DNA from: Sulfurimonas sp.
Lineage (GTDB): Bacteria > Campylobacterota > Campylobacteria > Campylobacterales > Sulfurimonadaceae
Direction: 5' to 3'
Assembly: GCF_023229025.1 (NCBI RefSeq)
Contig: NZ_JALOAA010000023.1
Span: 1-33,868, forward strand
Length of the DNA stretch: 33,868 nt
Position numbers and translations under genes: made by a program. The notes under the pieces were generated by a model. That model saw only the letters and a list, made by a program, of their open reading frames with translations. It made no database searches and had not been told where the DNA came from. Of this stretch, positions 8,171-15,649 are shown piece by piece. The number at the start of each line of letters is the position of its first letter. Positions within the stretch are counted from its first letter, which is position 1.

Positions 8171-9829
8171 ATGAAAAATATTCCAGAGGGAAAATATCGC
8201 CCTTATCCAAAGATAGATTTGCCAAATAGAAAATGGCCTTCTAACAGCATAACAAAAGCTCCAAAGTGGTGCAGCGTTGATTTACGTGACGGTAATCAAG
8301 CACTTGTAAACCCTATGGACATGAACAAAAAACTTGAACTTTTCACACTCTTACTCAAAATCGGATTTAAGGAGATAGAGGTTGGTTTTCCATCCGCATC
8401 GAAAGTAGAATTTGATTTCCTGCGCCGCCTTGTTGATGATAATCTTATTCCCGATGACGTCACGGTGCAAGTTTTAGTCCAAGCAAGAGAGCATCTTATT
8501 GCAAAAACATTTGAAGCTCTTAAGGGCGTAAAAAAAGCGACCGTGCATCTTTACAACTCAACATCGACTGCTCAAAGAAAGATAGTTTTTCAAAAATCAA
8601 AAGAGGAGATTATAGCTCTAGCACTCGAGGGTGTTGATTTGGTTAAAAAGTTTGAAGAAAAACATGACGGTGAGATATTTTTAGAGTACTCGCCTGAGAG
8701 TTTTACGGGAACAGAGCTAGAGTTTGCGGCAGAGATTTCCAATGCCGTGACTGCAAGATGGGGCATTAACGAAAACAGAAAAGTGATTATAAACTTACCT
8801 GCAACCGTTGAGATGGCAACGCCAAATATCTATGCAGACCAAATAGAGTGGATGAGCGAGCATTTAGATAACCGTGAGAACGTAATTATCTCAACTCACA
8901 CTCATAACGACAGAGGAACAAGCGTAGCCGCTACTGAGCTAGCACTTTTAGCAGGAGCCGACAGAGTAGAGGGAACACTTCTATGTAACGGCGAGAGAAC
9001 GGGAAATGTTGATATTATAACTCTTGCTTTAAATATGACTACACAAGGGGTAGAGTCAAATCTTGACTTTAGCGATGTAAACAAAGTTTTAGAAGTAGTT
9101 GAGAGATGTACCGAGATAGAGACTCATGTGCGTCACCCTTATGTCGGAGAGCTTGTCTATACCGCTTTTTCAGGCTCACATCAAGATGCTATCAACAAAG
9201 GCTTGGCTCACAGAAAATCAAAAAATGAGATTTTCTGGGAAGTTCCGTATCTTCCGATAGACCCTGAGGATGTAGGTAGAAGCTATGAGAGCATTATCCG
9301 CATAAACTCACAATCGGGCAAAGGCGGTGTAGCATACATACTAGAGAAAAATTTCGGTTATCAGCTTCCAAAAGCGATGCATCCCGAAGTCGGTAAACTG
9401 GTTCAAGAAGTAAGTGATAAAAAAGGTCAAGAGCTAAGCTCTGAAGAGATATTTGAGATTTTTAAGAAGAACTATTTTGAGATAAAAGAGCATATCTCTT
9501 TAGTTGACTTTACCGTCTCAAGTGTCAAAGGCATATCAAAATGTACTTTAACCTACTCCCAAGATGGCAAAGAGATTGTAGCCGATGGAGAAGGAAACGG
9601 TCCTGTTGATGCATGTAAAGATGCTTTGATGAAAAATTATCAAAACGAATTTAGCATCAACTCATACTATGAGCACTCTCTTGGAAATAAAAGCTCTGCA
9701 AAGGCTATCGCTTACATAGAGATAGAGACAAAGGATACTCTCTCATGCTTTGGAGTAGGCGCAGACAACGATATAGCAACGGCTTCCATAAAAGCTATGT
9801 TCTGCGCACTAAATAGAGCGTTTTATTAG
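8171..9829 (+). CDS. leuA: 2-isopropylmalate synthase, long (type 2) form
   Basis: A 552-residue enzyme that joins acetyl-CoA and 2-oxoisovalerate to make 2-isopropylmalate, the committed step of leucine synthesis. The N-terminal extension (WPSNSITKAPKWCSVDLRDG) and the length mark the long LeuA form shared with actinobacteria and fungi, not the E. coli form of about 520 residues. The catalytic barrel shows LRDGNQ at 38-43 and the metal-binding HTHNDRG segment near 242-248. The C-terminal part from about residue 430 is the leucine-sensing regulatory domain, ending with GVGADNDIATASIKAMFCAL. The other leu genes are not in the window, and a hairpin-rich element follows the stop. RBS AAAGG precedes the ATG. 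Confidence 0.95.
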   Translation: MKNIPEGKYRPYPKIDLPNRKWPSNSITKAPKWCSVDLRDGNQALVNPMDMNKKLELFTLLLKIGFKEIEVGFPSASKVEFDFLRRLVDDNLIPDDVTVQVLVQAREHLIAKTFEALKGVKKATVHLYNSTSTAQRKIVFQKSKEEIIALALEGVDLVKKFEEKHDGEIFLEYSPESFTGTELEFAAEISNAVTARWGINENRKVIINLPATVEMATPNIYADQIEWMSEHLDNRENVIISTHTHNDRGTSVAATELALLAGADRVEGTLLCNGERTGNVDIITLALNMTTQGVESNLDFSDVNKVLEVVERCTEIETHVRHPYVGELVYTAFSGSHQDAINKGLAHRKSKNEIFWEVPYLPIDPEDVGRSYESIIRINSQSGKGGVAYILEKNFGYQLPKAMHPEVGKLVQEVSDKKGQELSSEEIFEIFKKNYFEIKEHISLVDFTVSSVKGISKCTLTYSQDGKEIVADGEGNGPVDACKDALMKNYQNEFSINSYYEHSLGNKSSAKAIAYIEIETKDTLSCFGVGADNDIATASIKAMFCALNRAFY

Positions 9830-9837
9830 ATTTGAAC

Positions 9838-9861
9838 GCTAAAGGAAGTAATTCCTTTAGC
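9838..9861 (+). repeat. Perfect 10-bp hairpin, left half of an inverted repeat pair
   Basis: GCTAAAGGAA / TTCCTTTAGC with a GTAA loop, nine bases after the leuA stop. No T-run follows. The arms and loop resemble the minus-strand reading of the hairpin at 9911-9948, so the two look like inverted copies of one element. Confidence 0.6.
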
Positions 9862-9910
9862 TGCGCTAGCCGCTGTGGCACTGAAGCTTGCCTCATACGA
9901 GGCAGAAAGA

Positions 9911-9948
9911 TTTAAGCGCCAAAGGAATTACCTCCTTTGGCGCTTAAA
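9911..9948. terminator. Perfect 16-bp hairpin, probable bidirectional terminator
   Basis: A stem of 16 perfect pairs (9911-9926 with 9933-9948) around a six-base loop. It overlaps the stop codon of the minus-strand barrel gene and lies between two converging genes. On the plus strand the right arm runs into TTAAAAAG; on the minus strand it ends TTAAATCTTTC. The T-runs are weak but the stem is exceptionally strong. Confidence 0.6.
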
Positions 9949-11104
9949 AAGATAAACACCATTTAAAAAAGTAACTGTTTTCATAAGCTCCAAACTCACT
10001 CTCTTCTTTGCCGTTTAGTATCTGTGCGCCTATTGTAAAACTGTTGTAATCGTTTAGCGTGTATTTCAAGCTCGGCGATACAAAACGTGAATTTTTATCT
10101 CCAAAGCTCTCTATATAAAGCAAAGAGGCTTCTAAAAAAAGATTGAAACTATAAGAGAGTGTCACTCCACTATAAAAATTAGCACTTAGGAGATTTGATA
10201 AAATATCCGAATTTAGATTTAAAGCTCTCTCTTTGTTTGTAAAATCTTTTGAACTATACAGCGTCTCAAACACCACGCTCACACCATTTCTAAAACCATA
10301 CTCCGCTCCTAAAATTCCTTGAAAAAACTCTGTCTCATACTCTTGCTTTAGATCATTAAAAAGAGTGCTTTTTATATAACCCGCTTCACTTCTTAACTCT
10401 ATCCCAGTATCTGCTAGATTCCCCTCTATCTCATAGGCTAGCATTTTAGTTTTTTTAGACTCTACAACATTGACTCCAATATCCACAAAGCCAAGATACC
10501 CTTTGTACCCTCCTGCATACTTGAACTTTTTTTCTGCATTTTGACTCGCTACAAAAATGACTCGTGAAGTATCACTTAAGTGTCTGACATAGGAGGCGGC
10601 ACTTACTCCATATATCTCATCCGGCTCTATCGCATAACTATTTTTTGGATTAAAGATATTTGTCGGTGTCCATATACGCCCTACCCCCATAGATATATTT
10701 TGCAAGCCCGCTACTACTCTGTTTTTTGAATCCTCATACCCCACATAGGCTCTATAGAGTTTTGCATAAATTGAACCATCGCCATAATCTTTAAAATTTG
10801 TCTGCGCCCTAAAAGGGGTGTTGGCATGGGAGTTTTTTAGGTACTCAAAACCACTTGAGCTTGTATAGCTATCTCCTAAATAATTTACCACATCACCGAT
10901 TACGCTTGCAAAATAGCCCTCATTTGTGTAGTTGACATAGGCTCTAGCTCTATTGTAGTTATAAACATATCTTTTATCCTCTGCAATGCTCTTTCCTTGA
11001 GAGAGTGTAATGTTAGTATTTTCTACTTTATAACTAATATCTCCAAAGAGCGTTGTGGCAACAAAAGGTAGAAAAAAGAGTAATTTTTTACTGTTTATAA
11101 TCAT
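9944..11104 (-). CDS. Outer-membrane beta-barrel protein of an export cassette
   Basis: About 386 residues, starting with a signal peptide (MIINSKKLLFFLPFVATTLFG). Amphipathic strands follow, with a C-terminal Phe (KWCLSF), pointing to an outer-membrane barrel. A notable motif near residues 150-165 is GVGRIWTPTNIFNP. Similar GxGRxWTPTxxFNP phrases occur in barrels encoded beside LolA-like/FtsX ABC cassettes, from memory and unverified. The start is uncertain: in-frame TTG at 11122 and ATG at 11119 and 11104 are all possible. The ATG at 11104 gives the most normal signal peptide and still overlaps the upstream ATPase gene by 17 bases. The last codons lie in the strong hairpin at 9911-9948. Its likely role is the outer-membrane terminus of the transport route encoded upstream; the cargo is unknown. 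Confidence 0.75.
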   Translation of the reverse strand: MIINSKKLLFFLPFVATTLFGDISYKVENTNITLSQGKSIAEDKRYVYNYNRARAYVNYTNEGYFASVIGDVVNYLGDSYTSSSGFEYLKNSHANTPFRAQTNFKDYGDGSIYAKLYRAYVGYEDSKNRVVAGLQNISMGVGRIWTPTNIFNPKNSYAIEPDEIYGVSAASYVRHLSDTSRVIFVASQNAEKKFKYAGGYKGYLGFVDIGVNVVESKKTKMLAYEIEGNLADTGIELRSEAGYIKSTLFNDLKQEYETEFFQGILGAEYGFRNGVSVVFETLYSSKDFTNKERALNLNSDILSNLLSANFYSGVTLSYSFNLFLEASLLYIESFGDKNSRFVSPSLKYTLNDYNSFTIGAQILNGKEESEFGAYENSYFFKWCLSF

Positions 11105-11768
11105 CTGCAACTGCGCCATCAATTAGCGTGAGGACTCTTGTTACACTTCTCATAATAAGCTCATCATGTGAAGCAAACAGGATGCTAATCCCCTCTCTCT
11201 CATTTAACTCTCTCATCATCCCAATAAGTATCTCAGAATTCTTAGAATCAAGATTTGCGGTAGGCTCGTCTGCTAGTATAATTTTTGGCTTTGCGGCTAC
11301 TGCGCGTGCGACTGCCACACGTTGCTGCTGTCCTCCGCTTAGAGCATTTGGAAGTGATTTTAGCTTATCATCAATCTTCAAAAGTGTTGCAACCTCCAGA
11401 ACTCTCTGCTTTATCTCCTCCTCGCTAAAGCTGCGAAGTCTCATAACAAAGCCGATGTTCTCTTCAACATTTAAAACAGGAATGAGATTGTAGGCTTGAA
11501 ATACAAAACCCATCTCATGGAGTCTTAACTTTGTCCTCTCCTCTTCACTCAGAGCCGTTATCTCTCTTTCTTTAAGAAAAATCTCTCCGCTATCACAGCT
11601 CTCAAGTGCTCCTATGACATTTAAGAGTGTAGTCTTTCCACATCCCGAAGGTCCACGAAAAAGAGTAAACTCTGCGGCTTCTATGATTAAGTTTATATCA
11701 CGAAGCGCATGAACCTCTCTTGGCTCACCTCTGTAGAAATACTTATTTACATTTTGTAATTTTATCAT
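11088..11768 (-). CDS. ABC transporter ATPase, LolD/MacB type
   Basis: A 226-residue cytoplasmic ATPase. Walker A GPSGCGKTT is near residues 39-47, the Q-loop is FVFQAYNLIPVLNVEENI, the signature is LSGGQQQRVAVARA near 143-156, and Walker B is IILADEPTANLDS. The length and the Q-loop phrase are those of the LolD/MacB/FtsE group, which powers mechanotransmission-type permeases rather than channel-type importers. The ATGA overlap with the permease gene upstream and the overlap with the barrel gene downstream indicate coupled expression. It should serve both adjacent FtsX-like permeases as a LolC-LolE-LolD-like complex. Confidence 0.9.
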   Translation of the reverse strand: MIKLQNVNKYFYRGEPREVHALRDINLIIEAAEFTLFRGPSGCGKTTLLNVIGALESCDSGEIFLKEREITALSEEERTKLRLHEMGFVFQAYNLIPVLNVEENIGFVMRLRSFSEEEIKQRVLEVATLLKIDDKLKSLPNALSGGQQQRVAVARAVAAKPKIILADEPTANLDSKNSEILIGMMRELNEREGISILFASHDELIMRSVTRVLTLIDGAVADDYKQ

Positions 11769-12976
11769 TTGTCAGCCTTTATCACTTCTATGGGGTTGAG
11801 TTTTTTTATCCTTGAGAGCGGAATAATTACGCTAAGTAGTGACGCGGTTATAATTGCTCCAAAGGTGGTAGTAAAGTAAGAGACTTTTATAGTGGCATAT
11901 ATTACCGCCTCATAGCCCCACATCTCCAAAGCATCTGAAAATGCACTCAAATCTATTCCGTAACGCTCAAGATATATAAGTAAGATGGCTCCTAAAACCG
12001 CTCCTGCGAGATATCCAAGAAGCCCGACAACTATAGACTCTAAAAATATCTGCGCTCTTATATATCTGTAGGGCATACCTAAGCTTATCATGATGCCAAA
12101 TTCACGGACTCTCTCTAGTATAGAGACATACATTACACCAAAAATCCCTATAAAAACAACGCCCATAACTATTAAAAATGTTACGGAGTTAAATATAATC
12201 ATCACATCCTGCATCATCTTCATCATGGGCTGAAGTTCTAAAAACTCTTTAACATCGAGGTTTGGAAATGCCCTCTTTAGTTTGCCGTAAAGCTCTCTAT
12301 CTTCGCCTCTAATAGCAATCTGCATAGCATCTTGTGAGGTAGTTCCTAGAAATTTGTGCGCCTGATTAATATCTATAAAAATAGCGCCCTTATCAAGTCC
12401 GATATTTGTAGTCTGGACAATTGCTCTAACATGAAGTGCTATAGAGTTTATCTCGCCCTTTATATCTTGAGTAGAAAAGACGACTTTAGAGCCTATGCGA
12501 AGTTTTAATGTTTTTGCTAGCTCTATCCCTACGATAGCACCCTGTTTTTGAAAATCAATAACACCCTCTTTTAAAAACTCGCTAAACTTTCCAAAACGCT
12601 CCTCCTCTTTTAAATCTATGCCGATGAGCGATGCAAACGATGATTTTCTAGCAGTAGAGAGCAGACCGTCCGCTTTTACTCTTAACACAACCGCCTCTAC
12701 GCCTTTTGTGCTTTGCAGTTGGGCTTTTATCTCATCTGCATTTTTTATCCTGTTTGCTAAATCTCTGCTTACTCTATACTCTTTTGCAAAAATGCTAATA
12801 TCTCCGCTCTGGCTTCTTTTATTTTTATCTACCATATTTTTAACTAAGCCGTCATAAACACCTTCAAGCACAAGCATCATGCTCATGCTCACCGCAATCA
12901 TAATGATAACAAGAAGCGTTCTTACGCGTCTTAAAAATGAGTTTTTCCATGCTAGTTTTAGTATGAGCTTATACAT
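11765..12976 (-). CDS. ABC permease, FtsX/MacB/LolC-E type (second copy)
   Basis: About 403 residues. One membrane helix sits near the N-terminus (TLLVIIMIAVSMSMMLVLEG). A periplasmic MacB_PCD-like domain of about 240 residues follows, then three C-terminal helices forming an FtsX domain that begins with VTFLIVMGVVFIGIFGVMYV. This four-helix plan is that of LolC/LolE and MacB-type extractors, which push lipids, lipoproteins or peptides through the periplasm. The frame could begin with TTG at 13000, but the ATG at 12976 has GAGG nine bases upstream and overlaps the stop of the upstream permease by only 8 bases, so I prefer it. It is a distant paralogue of the next permease, and the two probably form a heterodimer. 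Confidence 0.88.
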   Translation of the reverse strand: MYKLILKLAWKNSFLRRVRTLLVIIMIAVSMSMMLVLEGVYDGLVKNMVDKNKRSQSGDISIFAKEYRVSRDLANRIKNADEIKAQLQSTKGVEAVVLRVKADGLLSTARKSSFASLIGIDLKEEERFGKFSEFLKEGVIDFQKQGAIVGIELAKTLKLRIGSKVVFSTQDIKGEINSIALHVRAIVQTTNIGLDKGAIFIDINQAHKFLGTTSQDAMQIAIRGEDRELYGKLKRAFPNLDVKEFLELQPMMKMMQDVMIIFNSVTFLIVMGVVFIGIFGVMYVSILERVREFGIMISLGMPYRYIRAQIFLESIVVGLLGYLAGAVLGAILLIYLERYGIDLSAFSDALEMWGYEAVIYATIKVSYFTTTFGAIITASLLSVIIPLSRIKKLNPIEVIKADK

Positions 12977-14189
12977 GTCTTGTCGCCTCAAAAGGTCCAA
13001 ATGAGTTTATATACATGTAGGGGTATAAAATACTCAAAAAGTTTAACAGATATATAACCCCTAAATTCCAGCCGAATGTAACTAGATTAAAATCAAAAGG
13101 TATCTCATTTGAGATAATTCCGTAATCCTTATACATGTCGGCTATCCCCTCTATAACAATGGGATTTATGCTGTAGTAGTAGCAGATATAAGCGGCTATC
13201 GGCGCAGCTAAGGCAGTCGCCAAGATAGTAAGAATCAATATTTCATAAAAAAGAAGCAAAAAAACATCTCTCTTTGAGAGCCCGATGCAACGCAAAATAC
13301 CAAACCCTTTTATGCGAGAGCTGACGTTTATAAAACCGTAAATCATAATCACAAAAAAGATTACAACCATAAATAAAGAGAGGGAAATATACCCAAAAAC
13401 AGCGTCAATCTCCATACTCTCAACCATATTTTTCATAAGAATTTTCCATGTAAGAGACTCTAAACTCTCATCATCAATCATTGTGATGATTTGACTATTT
13501 ACCTCCTCTGCATCCTCTATATTTTTGAGCTTTATCGTTATATATGAAGCTCTGTTTTTTGCATACATCAGCTCATCAAAATAACTTCTTGTAATAAATG
13601 AAGCACTTGAATCAAACTCAAAAGAGCCTGTTTTAAATGTTGCACAAACCCTAAAAATGTCAGCCGCAAAAGAGCCATCACTTGCACTCCCGATAAAAGC
13701 AACCTCATCGCCAATGCCAAGCTTTAATTTTTTTGCCAGCTCAATGCCCATATAGAGACAGTTTGCGGAGTTTTCATCTAAAAAAGAACCCTCTCTAAGA
13801 GCCGACTCAAGAGAGCTTAAAATCTTCTCCCTCTTGGGCTCTATCCCAGCGACCATGGCTGCGGCAGAGTGCTCTTTGTTTGAGAGCAGACCGTATGTCT
13901 CATACCTTGAGCTGTAAGCCTCAATGGCGTCTATTTTAGCTAGTTTGTCGGTAATTGCCTTAACGTCTTGTATAAGATACTCATTGCCGCCGATATCACG
14001 ATAGCCTTTATGGTAAATCTCTATAGCACCTGTATAAATTTTTAGAGAATTCTCAAGCATGGATTTATGAGAGCCGTTTAACAAAGAGATATATAGTATA
14101 AAAAGTATCGTCGATGCAAAGGTCAAAACAGCCGTTGTAATGGAGCGTCCCTTATAAAAAAGAGTATTTTTAAGTGCTAGTTTAAACAT
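12969..14189 (-). CDS. ABC permease, FtsX/MacB/LolC-E type (first copy)
   Basis: A 406-residue protein. The N-terminal helix (SITTAVLTFASTILFILYIS) is followed by a periplasmic domain to about residue 270. Three helices form the FtsX domain, the first being ISLSLFMVVIFFVIMIYGFI and the next two flanking the RCIGLSKRDVF cytoplasmic turn. RCIGLSKR is the equivalent of the coupling loop of the FtsX/LolC family (compare SLGMPYR in its neighbour). Ten bases separate it from the LolA-like gene upstream. Together with the second permease and the ATPase it would form a complete inner-membrane extractor. Confidence 0.88.
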   Translation of the reverse strand: MFKLALKNTLFYKGRSITTAVLTFASTILFILYISLLNGSHKSMLENSLKIYTGAIEIYHKGYRDIGGNEYLIQDVKAITDKLAKIDAIEAYSSRYETYGLLSNKEHSAAAMVAGIEPKREKILSSLESALREGSFLDENSANCLYMGIELAKKLKLGIGDEVAFIGSASDGSFAADIFRVCATFKTGSFEFDSSASFITRSYFDELMYAKNRASYITIKLKNIEDAEEVNSQIITMIDDESLESLTWKILMKNMVESMEIDAVFGYISLSLFMVVIFFVIMIYGFINVSSRIKGFGILRCIGLSKRDVFLLLFYEILILTILATALAAPIAAYICYYYSINPIVIEGIADMYKDYGIISNEIPFDFNLVTFGWNLGVIYLLNFLSILYPYMYINSFGPFEATRHV

Positions 14190-14200
14190 CTCTGCTCATC

Positions 14201-14929
14201 CTACTTTGAAAATCTCTTTAAGGCACTTTTTCTAAAATACTCCTCTGAGATTTTTGTGTCATACTCAACCTCTTCTAAAAATATCTCAGTGTATCTGCCC
14301 TCAACATCGCTTGATTGAACTCTCCAGTATGTCGGAATGTAGTAGTTACCTACTTTTTTTACATTTTCATATATAAAATACCTTACCTCTTTGCCCTCTT
14401 CATCATAAAATATATCTTTAGAGGATGTGTAACTCTTTGTATCTATATTTAGCACTATTTTTCCCCAAACAACAGGGGCATTCTCTTTTGGTAAAAGCTC
14501 GATTGTCACGAGGCTTCCCTCTTTTTTTATGATTTTTGGCTCATAATCCTCTACTATTGAGCTCTGCTTGACTATATCATCGTTTGTTATATCGCTTCCC
14601 ATCCATTTTTGAAGCATCATGGAGGATGGTATCTTTATAATCCTCTCTATTTTTGGTACATATTGCCACATCTGTCCATCAAGGCTTAAGAAGGTAATCC
14701 CCTTATCCTTTGGCGGGTAGGTAATTTTTACAAAACTCTTTTTTGTTCCCTCTGAGTAACTCTGCATCTTCATGCTTCTCTCATGCCCCATAAAGAGTAT
14801 CTTCATCTCTAACTTCATATAGATACTTTTGCCTCTGAAGTTCTCATCAAGTTTTTTAATTATCTCTCTCGCCTCATCAGCCATAAGGTTTAACATTGAT
14901 ATAAAAATTATTAGAATTATTTTGCTCAT
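14201..14929 (-). CDS. LolA-like periplasmic carrier (outer-membrane lipoprotein-sorting family)
   Basis: A 242-residue exported protein with a short signal peptide (MSKIILIIFISMLNLMA, to about residue 17) and then a single LolA/LolB-like half-barrel. The strongest family mark is the stretch near residues 86-115: MWQYVPKIERIIKIP, then SMMLQKWMGSDITNDD. These W-Y-P-R-K-P and MGSD-(T/F)-(N/S)-(N/D)-D patterns characterise the LolA-like outer-membrane lipoprotein-sorting family that accompanies FtsX-type ABC transporters. True LolA of the essential lipoprotein pathway differs and would normally be encoded elsewhere. As first gene of the five-gene cassette it is probably the soluble shuttle between the permeases and the barrel. 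Its promoter must lie in the 87-base spacer shared with the divergent two-component genes. Confidence 0.85.
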   Translation of the reverse strand: MSKIILIIFISMLNLMADEAREIIKKLDENFRGKSIYMKLEMKILFMGHERSMKMQSYSEGTKKSFVKITYPPKDKGITFLSLDGQMWQYVPKIERIIKIPSSMMLQKWMGSDITNDDIVKQSSIVEDYEPKIIKKEGSLVTIELLPKENAPVVWGKIVLNIDTKSYTSSKDIFYDEEGKEVRYFIYENVKKVGNYYIPTYWRVQSSDVEGRYTEIFLEEVEYDTKISEEYFRKSALKRFSK

Positions 14930-14978
14930 ACTCGATTTTACTATTAATTCTCTTCGGTATAAATTATTAGACTCTCCA

Positions 14979-15011
14979 AGTAACTAATCGCTAACATTTT
15001 TGTAATATAAT
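14979..15011 (+). promoter_or_regulatory. Pho-box-like promoter of the two-component operon
   Basis: AGTAAC at 14979 and GCTAAC at 14990 are 11 bases apart, and a perfect TATAAT (15006-15011) follows after 10 bases. This is the same geometry as at the porin, pstS and pstC. A further TGTAAT at 15001 continues the 11-base phase but overlaps the -10. The half-sites are weaker than at pstS. Confidence 0.5.
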
Positions 15012-15016
15012 TAAGT

Positions 15017-15649
15017 ATGAAAAAAAGAATACTACTTTTAGAAGATGATCTCCTACTAGGTCAAACGCTTGTTGAGCTTTTGAGGTCTAACGGCTACTCC
15101 GTTATGCTCGTAAAACGCGGCGATGAGCTGCTTGATGCTACATATGAAGGTAGTTTTGATTTATATATTTTTGATATAAACGTTCCTGACATGAATGGTC
15201 TTGAGCTTCTAAAATCTCTTAGAGGTGCGCAAGATGACACCCCTACCGTATTTATAAGTGCTTTAGTAGATTTAGACTCTATCTCTAAGGCTTTTTCTAT
15301 CGGTGCAGAGGATTATATAAAAAAACCGTTTTTTCCCCAAGAGCTTCTAATTAGAGTTAACGCAAAACTAGGAGATAAGAACTCTACAATCAAATATAGA
15401 GATTTGGAGTATGACCCTAAAACAAAAACTCTAAAAAGATTTGCAAAAACATTAGCTCTTGGAGAGGTTCAAGAGCAGCTCTTTAGCCTCTTTATAAGAA
15501 ATATCGGGCAGGTTATTACCCAAGAGAGGCTTCTTGAGTGTTTAGAGAAACCCTCCTCATCCGCACTTAGAGTTGCAATTACAAAACTCAAACAGACAAC
15601 CGGACTAAATATAAAAAATCTACGCTCCATAGGGTATATAGTTGAGTAG
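15017..15649 (+). CDS. Response regulator, OmpR/PhoB family
   Basis: A 210-residue regulator. The receiver domain (residues 1-115) has the acidic pair D10/D11 in LLLEDDLLLG, the phospho-acceptor D53 in YIFDINVPDMNG, the conserved Ser in FISAL and Lys in YIKKPF. The winged-helix DNA-binding domain (about 120-210) is short and ends in NLRSIGYIVE, matching the typical R-GxGY end. There is no Shine-Dalgarno sequence before the ATG and the TATAAT box ends five bases upstream, so the transcript is probably leaderless. Its stop overlaps the kinase start by eight bases. OmpR-family proteins bind direct repeats spaced 10-11 bp. That fits the promoters at the porin, pstS, pstC and this gene, so it may be the functional PhoB of this organism; alternatively it controls the divergent export cassette. 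Confidence 0.92.
   Translation: MKKRILLLEDDLLLGQTLVELLRSNGYSVMLVKRGDELLDATYEGSFDLYIFDINVPDMNGLELLKSLRGAQDDTPTVFISALVDLDSISKAFSIGAEDYIKKPFFPQELLIRVNAKLGDKNSTIKYRDLEYDPKTKTLKRFAKTLALGEVQEQLFSLFIRNIGQVITQERLLECLEKPSSSALRVAITKLKQTTGLNIKNLRSIGYIVE

Noticed and set aside
11128..11493. 121-codon open frame antisense to the LolD-like ATPase gene
   Set aside because: The frame mirrors the conserved ATPase; composition is Ser/Leu-rich as expected for an antisense shadow.
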